A stretch of 64,000 bases of DNA from Neotamlana nanhaiensis (GTDB taxonomy: Bacteria; Bacteroidota; Bacteroidia; Flavobacteriales; Flavobacteriaceae): assembly GCF_000943555.1 (NCBI RefSeq), contig NZ_JTDV01000001.1, positions 186,001 through 250,000 on the forward strand, written 5' to 3'. The notes below the pieces were generated by a model, which searched no databases, was not told the origin of the DNA, and saw only the letters and a list, made by a program, of their open reading frames with translations. The position numbers and the translations under genes were made by a program. Shown piece after piece: positions 33,029 to 42,589 of the stretch. The first letter of the stretch is position 1, and each line of letters begins with the position of its first letter.

Positions 33029-36000
33029 ATGAAAGTAATTGCTAATCCCCAAAGTTGGCTACTACTTGTACTTAACTTATTTATAGTGTTTTGCGTAAAT
33101 GCTAAATCAGATATAAAAGTACAACACCTAAAAGTAGACGTCCCGAGTGCAGGTTTAACCTTAAACGCTCCATTCGATTTTACAGCAGTATCAAATTTAA
33201 GTAAGGCTTTTGTTATTAGTAGTAATAACAGACTTAACAGTGCAGGGTTAACAAATTTAAATGAATCATTAATACTAAGAAGTTCAGCGTTATCTAGCAC
33301 TGGTATTGACTATGGTAAAGGTTGGGGTAACGACTACTTTAATTCACTTACCGAAGCCGCCCATTGGAGTTACAGCAGTGGTAACTTAACGGAACGCGAA
33401 ATCCAAATAATAAATTTTTCAAATGTTACTTCGGCTCCCGAAATTGATGTTACAGGAAGTAACAACTCAATAATAGGCGACGGCTCAAACGTTCCTGTAT
33501 TAACCAATAATACCGATTTTGGAAAAGTACAAATCGTATCAGAAACAGTTACCAAATCATTTATAATTGAAAATACAGGCGATGCCCCTTTAACACTTGG
33601 CGCTATTTCACTATCCGGCACTACCGATTTTAGTATTGTGGCTAAACCAACATCTGGAACCGCTATTGCTTCAGGAGGTACAGAAACCATTACTATTTCG
33701 TTTCACACTACCACCGAAGGTTTTCAAAGTACTACTTTAAGTATTGCCTCAAACGATTCAAACGAATCAAATTATCAAATTAATTTAGTTGCCGAAGGTG
33801 ATAAAGTGTTTTTTGACAGTGACAATGATGGGGTATATGATGATGTTGACGTTGACGACGATAACGATGGTATTTTAGACTCTGATGAAGAAAATGCTTG
33901 CCGACTATCTAGCTCCGCAACACAAGCCGACTATAAATTTTTAAACGAAACTTTTGGCACTGGTACTGGTCGTGGTACTGGAATTAGTTCTTTATACGCC
34001 GTATCAACCACTTACTGTTTAGAAGATGGTACGCCTGGTTCGAGTTGCTCGGGTACCAATGCTGGTGTGGGCGATGGCGAATATACTGTCGCGAGCCACA
34101 TTACCTCAGGTACATCGGGTGAAACTGTTGGACCAAATGATGCTATTGCCTCTTGGGCGTGGTATGCCTGGGCTCCTATTGAAGATCATACTCCAGGAGA
34201 CACCAATGGCCGAATGGCAATTTTTAATGCTTCGTACGACCCTGGAATTTTTTACGAAACTCAAATTACAGGTACTTTAGCAAATGTACCTGTAACCTAT
34301 AGCTTTTGGGCTGCAAATATAGATGAACCAGACCAAAGTTTTATAAATCAAGAAAATGGTGGAAATGCCAGTGCCTTTTCGCACCGAATTTTACCTAATG
34401 TAACGGTTAACTTTTTAACCCTTGATAGAAATACCGTTATTGCCACTTTCGATACCGGCGATATAACACGTTGTGGCGATACTTATACTGCAGGCGACCA
34501 TACTGGAACCTATCCTCATGCAGCCGACGCAACCTACAACACTTGCGAAACTTCGGTTTGGCAACAATTTACCCAACAATTTACAACTAGCGAAACAGCG
34601 TTTATAGTGCAATTTGTTAATAATGCGCCTGGTGGTGCTGGTAACGATTTAGCTTTAGATGATATTGAAGTAAGACAAACCCTTTGTGATATGGATAGCG
34701 ATGGTGTTGCCGATGTTTTTGATTTAGATTCTGATAACGATGGTATTCCAGATGTTGTTGAGGGCAATCCTACAAGTGCTAGTTTAAGCGAAGGAAAAGC
34801 ATCTTTAACTGGTGTTTCTACATGGGTAGATGCTAACGGAAACGGTATGCACGACTCGATTGAAGGTATTTCTCCAATAAATTCTGATACCGATTTAACA
34901 CCAAATTATTTAGATTTAGATTCTGATAACGATGGTATTTTTGATGTTGATGAATACAAAACAATAAGCACTAGCGCACCTGCTAATTTTGAAAACGGTG
35001 ATGGAGATATTAATGGTGATGGTGTTGGCGACGGACTAGAAACGGAAGCTTTTAGAGAAAAAGATGCCGAAGGAGACGATATTATAGAATATTATGGTGA
35101 TGGCATTTTAGATGTTTACGATTTTCATCAAGGCGCAAGCACCTACCCTGCTTCGTACGGGAATATTAATCAAGGATCGGCACCTTATTTCGCCCTAGAT
35201 ACCGATAGCGACGGAATTCCAAATTATATAGACCCAACAAACGATATTACTGGAATAAACGATATCGATACCGTAGAAATTTACGCCCATTTAACCAATA
35301 CTTTAGGGGTTTTAGATGATACAACCGATTTAGATGGCGACGGTATTGTAGCATCACGAGATAGCGATGACTCCGTTTTTGGTTCTCCAAGAGATTTAAA
35401 CGATAGTTATAGTTTAAGTTTTGATGGTAGAAACGATTATGTTGAAGATAGCAATGTTATATCATCTGGTAGTGCTACACTAATGGCATTTATAAAATCG
35501 AATGGCGCCAATACTAACACTAATAATCAAATAATTGCTGGACAGAACGATTTTTACATTCAACTTAATAGTTCAGATAATACAATTTCTGCCATTTCAG
35601 AAGGGATTACTTTAACCTCTTCAAGTTCAATAACAACAGGTATTTGGACACATATTACCATAACAACCCAATCTGGTGGTGATGTTGTACTGTATATTAA
35701 TGGCAACGAAGAAGCTCGTGATATTTCTGGATCAGGCGGTATAACAAGTGCTTCAAACTTTATAATTGGTAGCAGCGCAACAAATAACAATTATTTTAAG
35801 GGTGAAATTGATGAAGTTCGTGTTTTTAATACCGCACTTTCAGAAACCACATTAAACCGAAGTATTTATCAAGAACTCGATGAAACTAACAGCTTTAATA
35901 GTGGTAAAATTGTACCAGCAGATATCGCTGCATCCTTTGGATCCAATTTAATTAAATATTATAAAATGGATGCTTACCAAGATGATATTTTAGACGATAA

Positions 36001-37882
36001 AACAACAGGTACACGCGATGCCGTAGGTGCAAAAATGTATAACTTTAAAGATATTTACTTCCAACGAGCTCCTATGCCATATGAAACAGCTTCAAACGGA
36101 AACTGGACCGATTCAAGTAGTTGGCTATACGGTGACCAATGGGATATTTCAACCAAACAAAACAATCCAGATGAAGCTTCTATAATTCATATAAAACACA
36201 ATATAACGGTTAATGGCAGCTATATAACTCAAGGTACATCTGGTTTAATTATTGATAGCGGAAATACACTAACAATACCTAATGACAAAGGCTTTTTTAA
36301 TAATTGGCATTTAGAGCTTGATGGTAAAATAGATTTGGAAGGTGATTCGCAATTTATACAAAGTGCTAACAGTACTCTTGATGCCACTAGTGCTGGAACT
36401 TTAGAGAAGGACCAACAAGGAACAGCCGATACGTACACTTATAATTATTGGTCGTCTCCGGTCGGATTTTCAAATGCTTCAACAAATAATAATAGCTATG
36501 CGGTTCCAAACGTTATTAGCAATATTAACTTTTTAACATACGGCTATAATGGGACATCATCGCCTGTGGCAGTGGCCGATTATTGGATTTGGAAATTTAA
36601 TAACTTACCAAGTAACGATTACTCGTCGTGGCAACATGTAAGAAGTACTGGAACCTTACAAGTTGGAGAAGGGTTTACTATGAAAGGTCCTGGAACAGGT
36701 TCAATTACCGATGAGCAAACTTATGTTTTTGAAGGTAAGCCTAACAATGGTGATATTAATTTACCAATAACTGCTGGAAACGAATATTTAATAGGAAACC
36801 CATACCCAAGTGCTATTGATGCTAACCAATTTATTTTAGATAACGGTGCAAATATTGCAAGTGCGGGTGCTTCAACTGGAACCCTTTATTTCTGGGAACA
36901 TTGGGGCGGTAATTCGCATGCATTAGGGCAATATCAAGGTGGTTACGCTACCTACACCTTGGCTGGTGGAGTTCCGGCAGCTTCACAAGGTAGTTCGCAT
37001 CCCGATGTTGCAACTGGCGGTGTGCCCACTAAAACTCCGGGACGTTTTATTCCTGTTGGTCAAGGCTTTTTTGTTGAAGCCGAAAACTCTGGTTCCATTC
37101 AATTTAATAACGGTCAACGTGTTTTCCAAGTAGAAGACGGTACAAATTCAGTTTACTTTAAATCTAGAAAATCGAAAGAAGACCGAAAAGAAGCTTCAAA
37201 AACAACTCTTAGAATTGCATTTAATTCAGTAAACACCATTCGTCGTCAGTTATTACTAGCAATAGATGAAGCTTGTTCAGATGGTTTTGATTGGGGCTAC
37301 GATGCTAAAAACATTGATAAGCAGATTGATGACATGTACTGGCTTATTGACAATGAAAAGTACACCATTCAAGGTATTAATAATTTAGATGAACAAACCA
37401 TATTACCATTAGGTGTTCATACCAAAAAGACTGGAATTAATAGTTTTGCGTTAGACGATTTTAAAAACAACACTAATAATTTGGATGTTTTATTACATGA
37501 TAGAACCCTCGATATTTACCATAATTTAAATACCGGAAATTACGAAGTACAATTAAATAAAGGGACTTATTTGGATCGCTTTGAAATTACCTTTGCACAA
37601 AGTAGTAATCAAGAATCTTTAAGTATATCTGAAGCAATTTCGAAAAATATTGATATTTATTTTTCAAACAAGAATAAAAACATTGTTATAAACAACCCTA
37701 AATCGCATGCTATAAACAACTTAACCGTTTTCAATATCATTGGACAAAACGTAATAGCACATCACAAAAATGGTAACGGCAATAACATTGTAATTAACAC
37801 AAAACATTTAGCTTCTGGCACTTACATACTAAAACTAAATGTTGAAAATCATACAATTTCTAAAAAGGTTTTGGTGGAATAG
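33029..37882 (+). CDS. Large secreted T9SS-sorted protein with choice-of-anchor D, Ca-binding repeat and LamG domains
   Basis: Protein of 1617 aa with a signal peptide (ending at about VNAKS). Domains: a choice-of-anchor D/Ig-like region (about 155-265, with FIIENTGDAPLTLGAISLSG); repeated Asp-rich thrombospondin-3-like Ca-binding segments (DSDNDGVYDDVDVDDDNDG at about 268, DLDSDNDGIPDV at about 565, and others to about 790); a LamG/concanavalin domain (about 800-955); a long region of unrecognised fold; and a C-terminal T9SS type A sorting domain (NLTVFNIIGQNV, then LASGTYILKLNVENHTISKKVLVE split over the end). It is exported and attached to the surface or released. The function is unknown; adhesion or matrix roles are typical of this architecture. 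Confidence 0.85.
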   Translation: MKVIANPQSWLLLVLNLFIVFCVNAKSDIKVQHLKVDVPSAGLTLNAPFDFTAVSNLSKAFVISSNNRLNSAGLTNLNESLILRSSALSSTGIDYGKGWGNDYFNSLTEAAHWSYSSGNLTEREIQIINFSNVTSAPEIDVTGSNNSIIGDGSNVPVLTNNTDFGKVQIVSETVTKSFIIENTGDAPLTLGAISLSGTTDFSIVAKPTSGTAIASGGTETITISFHTTTEGFQSTTLSIASNDSNESNYQINLVAEGDKVFFDSDNDGVYDDVDVDDDNDGILDSDEENACRLSSSATQADYKFLNETFGTGTGRGTGISSLYAVSTTYCLEDGTPGSSCSGTNAGVGDGEYTVASHITSGTSGETVGPNDAIASWAWYAWAPIEDHTPGDTNGRMAIFNASYDPGIFYETQITGTLANVPVTYSFWAANIDEPDQSFINQENGGNASAFSHRILPNVTVNFLTLDRNTVIATFDTGDITRCGDTYTAGDHTGTYPHAADATYNTCETSVWQQFTQQFTTSETAFIVQFVNNAPGGAGNDLALDDIEVRQTLCDMDSDGVADVFDLDSDNDGIPDVVEGNPTSASLSEGKASLTGVSTWVDANGNGMHDSIEGISPINSDTDLTPNYLDLDSDNDGIFDVDEYKTISTSAPANFENGDGDINGDGVGDGLETEAFREKDAEGDDIIEYYGDGILDVYDFHQGASTYPASYGNINQGSAPYFALDTDSDGIPNYIDPTNDITGINDIDTVEIYAHLTNTLGVLDDTTDLDGDGIVASRDSDDSVFGSPRDLNDSYSLSFDGRNDYVEDSNVISSGSATLMAFIKSNGANTNTNNQIIAGQNDFYIQLNSSDNTISAISEGITLTSSSSITTGIWTHITITTQSGGDVVLYINGNEEARDISGSGGITSASNFIIGSSATNNNYFKGEIDEVRVFNTALSETTLNRSIYQELDETNSFNSGKIVPADIAASFGSNLIKYYKMDAYQDDILDDKTTGTRDAVGAKMYNFKDIYFQRAPMPYETASNGNWTDSSSWLYGDQWDISTKQNNPDEASIIHIKHNITVNGSYITQGTSGLIIDSGNTLTIPNDKGFFNNWHLELDGKIDLEGDSQFIQSANSTLDATSAGTLEKDQQGTADTYTYNYWSSPVGFSNASTNNNSYAVPNVISNINFLTYGYNGTSSPVAVADYWIWKFNNLPSNDYSSWQHVRSTGTLQVGEGFTMKGPGTGSITDEQTYVFEGKPNNGDINLPITAGNEYLIGNPYPSAIDANQFILDNGANIASAGASTGTLYFWEHWGGNSHALGQYQGGYATYTLAGGVPAASQGSSHPDVATGGVPTKTPGRFIPVGQGFFVEAENSGSIQFNNGQRVFQVEDGTNSVYFKSRKSKEDRKEASKTTLRIAFNSVNTIRRQLLLAIDEACSDGFDWGYDAKNIDKQIDDMYWLIDNEKYTIQGINNLDEQTILPLGVHTKKTGINSFALDDFKNNTNNLDVLLHDRTLDIYHNLNTGNYEVQLNKGTYLDRFEITFAQSSNQESLSISEAISKNIDIYFSNKNKNIVINNPKSHAINNLTVFNIIGQNVIAHHKNGNGNNIVINTKHLASGTYILKLNVENHTISKKVLVE

Positions 37883-37915
37883 GGTTTTATTAAACTTTAA
37901 AAATCATCGGACACA

Positions 37916-38287
37916 TTAATTGCAATTAGGACACAACCCAGAAATTACAAAATTCATTTCTTTTACGCTATAACCTTCAGGAAGTTTAAAGGTTGGCTCT
38001 ACATTGTCTAAACAAGTTACGGCATTGCACTTTTCGCAATTAAAATGCACGTGGTTGTGATGATGCTTGGTTGTGCAACCATCGCAACTCGCATAGTTAA
38101 CCACGCCATCTATATTCACCACTTTGTGAATTAAACCTTCTTCCACTAGCCTATCTAAAACTCTGTAAATCGTTACTCTATCGCATAAACCTTCTGGCAA
38201 TAACGATTTTATATCGGCGTGTGATAAAGTAGTTTCAGATTCTGTTATCAACCGTAATATTTCGGTATTAGCAACCGTTTTTCTCAT
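37916..38287 (-). CDS. Fur-family transcriptional regulator, probably Zur-like
   Basis: Protein of 123 aa, somewhat short for Fur. A winged-helix domain (about 1-75: LSHADIKSLLPEG, VTIYRVLDRLVEEGLIHKV) precedes a metal-binding domain. His and Cys ligands include TKHHHNHVHFNCEKC and a C-terminal LCPNC, forming a four-Cys structural zinc site. Zinc rather than iron sensing is inferred from the neighbours: a ZnuD-like receptor, a MerC-like protein and His-rich lipoproteins. It is divergent from the island it probably represses. Two palindromic operators overlap both promoters, implying autoregulation. Confidence 0.85.
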   Translation of the reverse strand: MRKTVANTEILRLITESETTLSHADIKSLLPEGLCDRVTIYRVLDRLVEEGLIHKVVNIDGVVNYASCDGCTTKHHHNHVHFNCEKCNAVTCLDNVEPTFKLPEGYSVKEMNFVISGLCPNCN

Positions 38288-38301
38288 CTTTAAATAATTT
38301 T

Positions 38302-38320
38302 AATGCAATAGTGTTGCATT
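38302..38320. promoter_or_regulatory. Candidate Zur operator 1
   Basis: AATGCAA-TAGTG-TTGCATT is a perfect 7-bp inverted repeat around 5 bp. It covers the -33 TTG (38314-38316) of the promoter reading toward the MerC gene and lies 15 bp from the Fur-family start codon. Confidence 0.7.
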
Positions 38321-38343
38321 TACAAATTTAATAATTAATTTTG
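38314..38343 (+). promoter_or_regulatory. Promoter of the metal-uptake operon
   Basis: TTG (38314-38316), 19-bp spacer, TAATTTTG (38336-38343), an exact TAnnTTTG match. Operator 1 overlaps the -33 and operator 2 begins on the -7, so a bound repressor would block polymerase directly. Confidence 0.65.
38323..38330 (-). promoter_or_regulatory. -7 element for the Fur-family gene
   Basis: TAAATTTG on the minus strand matches TAnnTTTG. It is 36 bp from the regulator start codon and next to operator 1. No good -33 at the ideal spacing was found, so this is a weaker promoter call. Confidence 0.45.
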
Positions 38344-38356
38344 CAACAGTGTTGCG
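38342..38356. promoter_or_regulatory. Candidate Zur operator 2
   Basis: TGCAA-CAGTG-TTGCG, nearly the same as operator 1 (one arm mismatch). Centres of the two sites are about 38 bp apart. It overlaps the last bases of the -7 element of the uptake operon. Confidence 0.65.
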
Positions 38357-38408
38357 TTTGTCTTCACTGATACTAAAAAATATTAAAATAATATCGATTA
38401 ACCATAAT

Positions 38409-38804
38409 ATGTTATTAAAACAAAAAGCCGATACTTTAGGAATTGCATCAAGTAGCTTATGCCTTATTCATTGTGCAGCCACACCTTTTTTATTTATTGC
38501 TCAAGCGAGTTCTTCCCTTTATGGTTTTGAAAAACCGGTATGGTGGCAAAGTCTTGACTATGTCTTTTTAACAATTTCTTTTGTAGCTATATTTTATTCC
38601 TCTAAAAATACCTCAAAAAAATGGATTGCAGTAGCATTATGGCTATTTTGGAGTTTACTACTGATTACTATTTTAGACGAAACTTTTGAATTAGGGTATT
38701 TCTCTGAAGCGTTTATTTATGTTCCATCACTTGCCATTGTAGCATTACACTTTTACAATCAAAAATACTGTAAATGTAAAGACGATAACTGTTGTATTCA
38801 CTAA
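38409..38804 (+). CDS. MerC-domain membrane protein
   Basis: About 131 aa from the ATG at 38409. A start further upstream at 38349 is possible but would sit on operator 2 and add a tail lacking family similarity, so the downstream ATG is preferred. It has four hydrophobic helices and the MerC signature SLCLIHCAATPF in helix 1, whose Cys and His may bind metal. The C-terminus is rich in Cys and Lys (KYCKCKDDNCCIH), another possible metal site. MerC proteins were first known in mercury uptake, but in Bacteroidota they often accompany zinc-responsive genes, as here. It is the first gene of the presumed Zur-controlled operon. Confidence 0.8.
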   Translation: MLLKQKADTLGIASSSLCLIHCAATPFLFIAQASSSLYGFEKPVWWQSLDYVFLTISFVAIFYSSKNTSKKWIAVALWLFWSLLLITILDETFELGYFSEAFIYVPSLAIVALHFYNQKYCKCKDDNCCIH

Positions 38805-38818
38805 ATCCTTATTTGAAT

Positions 38819-39736
38819 ATGAAATCTGATAGTCATTTTGATGTCATTATAATTGGAGGTAGTTTCTCAGGACTTTCTGCCGCTATGGCGCTTGGTAGAG
38901 CGTTACGCCATGTATTAATTATAGATAGTGGTAAACCTTGTAACAGGCAAACACCACACTCACATAATTTTATTACCCAAGATGGTAAAACACCTCAAGA
39001 GATTTCGAGTGTTGCCAAAGCTCAAGTGATGGCTTATCCAACGGTGAAATTTTTCAACGGACTAGCCATTAACGGTTTAAAAACCGATTCTGGCTATAAA
39101 ATCGAAACGGACGACAACAGAACATTTCATGCTCAAAAACTCATTTTTGCATCGGGTGTTAAAGATAATATGCCTGATATAAAAGGATTTTCAGATTGTT
39201 GGGGAATATCGGTAATTCATTGTCCGTATTGTCATGGTTACGAAGTAAGAAAAGAAAAAACGGGTATTTTAGCGAATGGTGATTTTGCATTTCACTACGC
39301 ACAACTTATTAATCATTGGACCAAAGATTTGACCATTTTTACCAACGGCAAATCTACCTTAACCGAAGCGCAAACAAAACAAATAAACTCGCACAATATC
39401 AAAATCATTGAAACCGAAATTAATTCAATTAATCATAACAATGGGTACATTGATTCATTGATGTTTAAAGATAAATCCACAGTTAAATTAAAAGCCTTGT
39501 ACGCGCGACCTAATTTTGAGCAACACTGTAAAATACCAGAAACTTTAGGTTGCGAGATTACCGAACAAGGTTTTATAAAAGTGGATATGATGCAAAAAAC
39601 CACTCAAAAAAGTATTTATGCTTGTGGCGATAATGCTAGCCCCATGCGCTCAGTAGCTTATGCCGTTGCAGCTGGCAACGTTGCAGGAGCAGTGTTAAAT
39701 AATGAAATAATTGAAGCAGAATTTACGGCTAAATAA
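38819..39736 (+). CDS. FAD/NAD(P)-dependent oxidoreductase, thioredoxin-reductase-like
   Basis: About 305 aa from the ATG at 38819; an in-frame ATG at 38792 would overlap the previous gene by 13 bp and is less likely. The FAD-binding motif is IIGGSFSGLSAAMALGRA, and the central part has HCPYCHGYEVR with a CxxC like the active site of thioredoxin reductases. The C-terminal FAD motif is YACGDNASPMRSVAYAVAAGN. It lacks the full length of a canonical TrxB second Rossmann domain motif and may be a ferredoxin-reductase-like relative. Role in a metal island is uncertain; redox control of thiol ligands is one option. Confidence 0.78.
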   Translation: MKSDSHFDVIIIGGSFSGLSAAMALGRALRHVLIIDSGKPCNRQTPHSHNFITQDGKTPQEISSVAKAQVMAYPTVKFFNGLAINGLKTDSGYKIETDDNRTFHAQKLIFASGVKDNMPDIKGFSDCWGISVIHCPYCHGYEVRKEKTGILANGDFAFHYAQLINHWTKDLTIFTNGKSTLTEAQTKQINSHNIKIIETEINSINHNNGYIDSLMFKDKSTVKLKALYARPNFEQHCKIPETLGCEITEQGFIKVDMMQKTTQKSIYACGDNASPMRSVAYAVAAGNVAGAVLNNEIIEAEFTAK

Positions 39737-39767
39737 AACGATTGTTTTACATTTGCCACATTCAACA

Positions 39768-40064
39768 ATGAAAAGCACATTTAAACATAGAATAGCATTG
39801 ATGTTGTTAATCTTGTTCGCTTCTATAAAGCTAACAGGATTGCATGAGCTTACGCATTCCGATACCGACCACGACACCTGTGTGGTTTGTGATATTGCAG
39901 TTGCGGTTAATGTTATTCCGTTTTTACCTGTTGATGGCGATGTGTTCCGTTTGGAAGTACAACAATTCCCTAACAAAACACAAAACGTAGAAACTTATAC
40001 GTTTGTTTTTGTTAAGAACAACATCCCTAATTTCCTCTTTTCGAGACCTCCACCTACTGTTTAG
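39768..40064 (+). CDS. Small membrane/exported protein with a His/Cys-rich segment
   Basis: 98 aa from the ATG at 39768; the upstream ATG at 39711 would overlap the oxidoreductase end and is less likely. It has one N-terminal hydrophobic helix or signal sequence, then HELTHSDTDHDTCVVCD, with four His or Asp pairs and a CxxC, suggesting a metal-binding loop. No named family was recognised. Its place directly before the TonB receptor suggests a part in metal capture or handover. Confidence 0.65.
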   Translation: MKSTFKHRIALMLLILFASIKLTGLHELTHSDTDHDTCVVCDIAVAVNVIPFLPVDGDVFRLEVQQFPNKTQNVETYTFVFVKNNIPNFLFSRPPPTV

Positions 40065-40178
40065 TTTCCATTACATTTTAAACTAAAATAGCTTTTTGAT
40101 TTTACCTTATCAAGAACGTTAACCTGTTCTCTATGGTGTTGGTTTTATCAAGAAAACATCTCTCATTCATATTTATTT

Positions 40179-42548
40179 ATGTTAATAAAAACGCTAGCTA
40201 CATGGGCTTGTGTAAGTCTGTGTATGCTAACCTTTTCGCAAACAAATTATACCTTAAAAGGTTACGTATTAAATACTAACAATGTACCTGTTTCTGGAGC
40301 ATTACTTGCTTCAAAACAGTTATCAACCACATCTTTAAGCGACGGAAGTTTCATCCTTTCGGGTTTTAAAAACGGTTCGTATGAAGTAACTATTACGCAC
40401 AAAAACTATAAAGAACAGCATGTAAATGTGCGTTTTAATGGTGCTTCAACCAGCATAACTGTTGCTTTAGATGCTGCTAACACCGAGTTAGAAACAGTTA
40501 CTCTTTATAGTAAAAGTGAAGAACGCGAAGCGCATGAATCGCCTATTTCAACTGTAAAAGTTTCAGAAGATTTTATGAATCTAAACCGAGAAAACAGCTT
40601 GATGCAAACCTTAAGTAAAATACCCGGTGTTAGCACCATAAATATTGGTTCAGGGCAATCAAAACCTTTAATTCGTGGGTTGGGGTTTAATCGTGTTAGT
40701 GTGGTTCAAAATGGTGTAAAACACGAAGCGCAACAATGGGGTAACGACCATGGTTTGGAAATAGATCAATATGGTATTGAGCAAATACGCATTATAAAAG
40801 GTGCAGCTTCATTACTCTATGGGTCTGATGCCATTGCAGGTGTAATTGATATTGAAGCACCTAAAATTCCTATGGAAAACACACTAAGTGGTGCTGTTAA
40901 TTTACTAGCAGAAAACAATAATGACTTGTTTGGAATTTCGGCAGGATTACAAGAACGAAAAGCCAATTGGTACTACCGAACACGCCTTACCTATCGTGAT
41001 TACGGCGATTATAAAGTACCTACAGATAGAATTAGCTACGAAAGCTACATTTTCGAATTACATGAAAACCACCTTAGAAACACTGCTGGTCGTGAAGCAA
41101 ATGCAGCTTTTAGCTTAGGTTATGTGGGTACAAATTTTAAAACCGAAACCTTTTTTAGCAACGTTAACGCTAAAAACGGATTTTTTGCAAATGCCCATGG
41201 TTTAGAAGTGCGCACCTCAACTATTGATTATGATAGCAATGATAGAGACATCGATTTGCCGTACCACAAAGTCAACCATTTTAAAATTGTAAATAACACC
41301 ACGGTTTATCAAGGTGCGCATACCCTTAATTTCGAATTAGGATTTCAAAACAATCACAGAGAGGAACACTCAGAGCCTGTGCCTCATGGCTATATGCCAA
41401 AACCAGATGATAGTCAAGAACGTGTTTTTTATAAAAATACCTGGTCGTTTAACGCACGCGATGCTTTTAAACCCAATGAAAAGCATCAGCTTGTTTTTGG
41501 GCTTAATACCGAATACCAAAATAACAATATTGGTGGTTGGGGATTTTTAATTCCAGAATATAATAGGTTTACAATAGGCGCGTTTGCATTCGATCATTTT
41601 GATATTAGTGAAAAACTCCATTTTCAAGGTGGTTTACGCTACGATTTTGGTGTGGTAAAAACAAAATCGCATTTCGATAAATTTCAATCTACCGTAAATA
41701 ATGCCGATGGCAGCACATCGTATATTTATTTACAACGTGCTTTAAACAAAACCCTAAATTTTAATAGCCTAAGCGGTTCGGTTGGATTGAGTTATGTTAC
41801 CCCAAAAACAACCTATAAAATAAATCTTGGCAAAAGTTTTAGAATACCATTAGCAAACGAGTTAGCATCAGATGGTGTAAACTATCACATGTATCGTTTT
41901 GAGCGTGGTAATTTAGATTTAGATCCTGAAAAATCGTATCAATTAGATATGGATGTGGATTTTGTTTCCAAAAAATTCGATTTTGGCGTAAGTCCGTTTA
42001 TAAACTGGTTTGAGAATTTCATTTACCTCAACCCGACGTCAAACTACTACGAAACGCTTCAAATTTACGAGTACACACAAAGTAAAGTTTTCCGTTTGGG
42101 TGGCGAGTTAAGACTTGGTTATCATCTTTTAAAACATTTAAGGCTAGATGGATCTTTAGAATATGTTTATAGCCGACAAACCACAGGCCCTAAAAAACAT
42201 TTTACTATTCCGTTTTCACCGCCGCTATCTGGAATAATTTCAGCAAATTATCAATTCAACAAAAATCTATTTTTCTTTAAAAACCCACAGTTTTCGGCAA
42301 ATTTTAGGCTTACCGCAAATCAAGATGATATTGTTCCGCCAGAAGAAAAAACCGAAGGCTATAATGTGTTAAACCTGTCATTTAATAGCGGATTTAAACT
42401 GTTAAACGCTAAAAAATTAGCACAATTCCGATTTAAACTAAACAACGTTTTTAACACACAATATTTTAATCATACCAGTTTTTACAGACTTATTGATGTA
42501 CCCGAAGCTGGTAGAAACCTTTCGGTTTCATTAACAATACCTTTTTAG
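40179..42548 (+). CDS. TonB-dependent outer-membrane receptor, ZnuD-like
   Basis: Protein of 789 aa with a signal peptide (ending FSQ). A carboxypeptidase-regulatory-like domain (about 22-110, LKGYVLNTNNVPVSGALL) precedes the plug (about 125-235, with LSKIPGVSTINIGSGQSKPLIRG split over the domain and IRIIKGAASLLYGSDAIAGVIDI). The rest is the 22-strand barrel, ending in SVSLTIPF. Extracellular loops carry His/Glu clusters (NNHREEHSEPVPHGYMPK), as in zinc receptors of the ZnuD type. It lacks a SusD partner and is not a SusC. It probably imports zinc or a zinc complex. Confidence 0.87.
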   Translation: MLIKTLATWACVSLCMLTFSQTNYTLKGYVLNTNNVPVSGALLASKQLSTTSLSDGSFILSGFKNGSYEVTITHKNYKEQHVNVRFNGASTSITVALDAANTELETVTLYSKSEEREAHESPISTVKVSEDFMNLNRENSLMQTLSKIPGVSTINIGSGQSKPLIRGLGFNRVSVVQNGVKHEAQQWGNDHGLEIDQYGIEQIRIIKGAASLLYGSDAIAGVIDIEAPKIPMENTLSGAVNLLAENNNDLFGISAGLQERKANWYYRTRLTYRDYGDYKVPTDRISYESYIFELHENHLRNTAGREANAAFSLGYVGTNFKTETFFSNVNAKNGFFANAHGLEVRTSTIDYDSNDRDIDLPYHKVNHFKIVNNTTVYQGAHTLNFELGFQNNHREEHSEPVPHGYMPKPDDSQERVFYKNTWSFNARDAFKPNEKHQLVFGLNTEYQNNNIGGWGFLIPEYNRFTIGAFAFDHFDISEKLHFQGGLRYDFGVVKTKSHFDKFQSTVNNADGSTSYIYLQRALNKTLNFNSLSGSVGLSYVTPKTTYKINLGKSFRIPLANELASDGVNYHMYRFERGNLDLDPEKSYQLDMDVDFVSKKFDFGVSPFINWFENFIYLNPTSNYYETLQIYEYTQSKVFRLGGELRLGYHLLKHLRLDGSLEYVYSRQTTGPKKHFTIPFSPPLSGIISANYQFNKNLFFFKNPQFSANFRLTANQDDIVPPEEKTEGYNVLNLSFNSGFKLLNAKKLAQFRFKLNNVFNTQYFNHTSFYRLIDVPEAGRNLSVSLTIPF

Positions 42549-42589
42549 AACAAACCTTATAAATTTTTAATCATTAAAACAATTCAATT

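Noticed and set aside
38349-38408. Upstream ATG for the MerC protein
   Set aside because: It falls on the operator and promoter region and the added 20 residues do not look like part of the family.
40179-42548. TonB receptor as a SusC of the carbohydrate clusters
   Set aside because: No SusD neighbour, 789 aa is short for SusC, and it lies in the metal island with His-rich loops.
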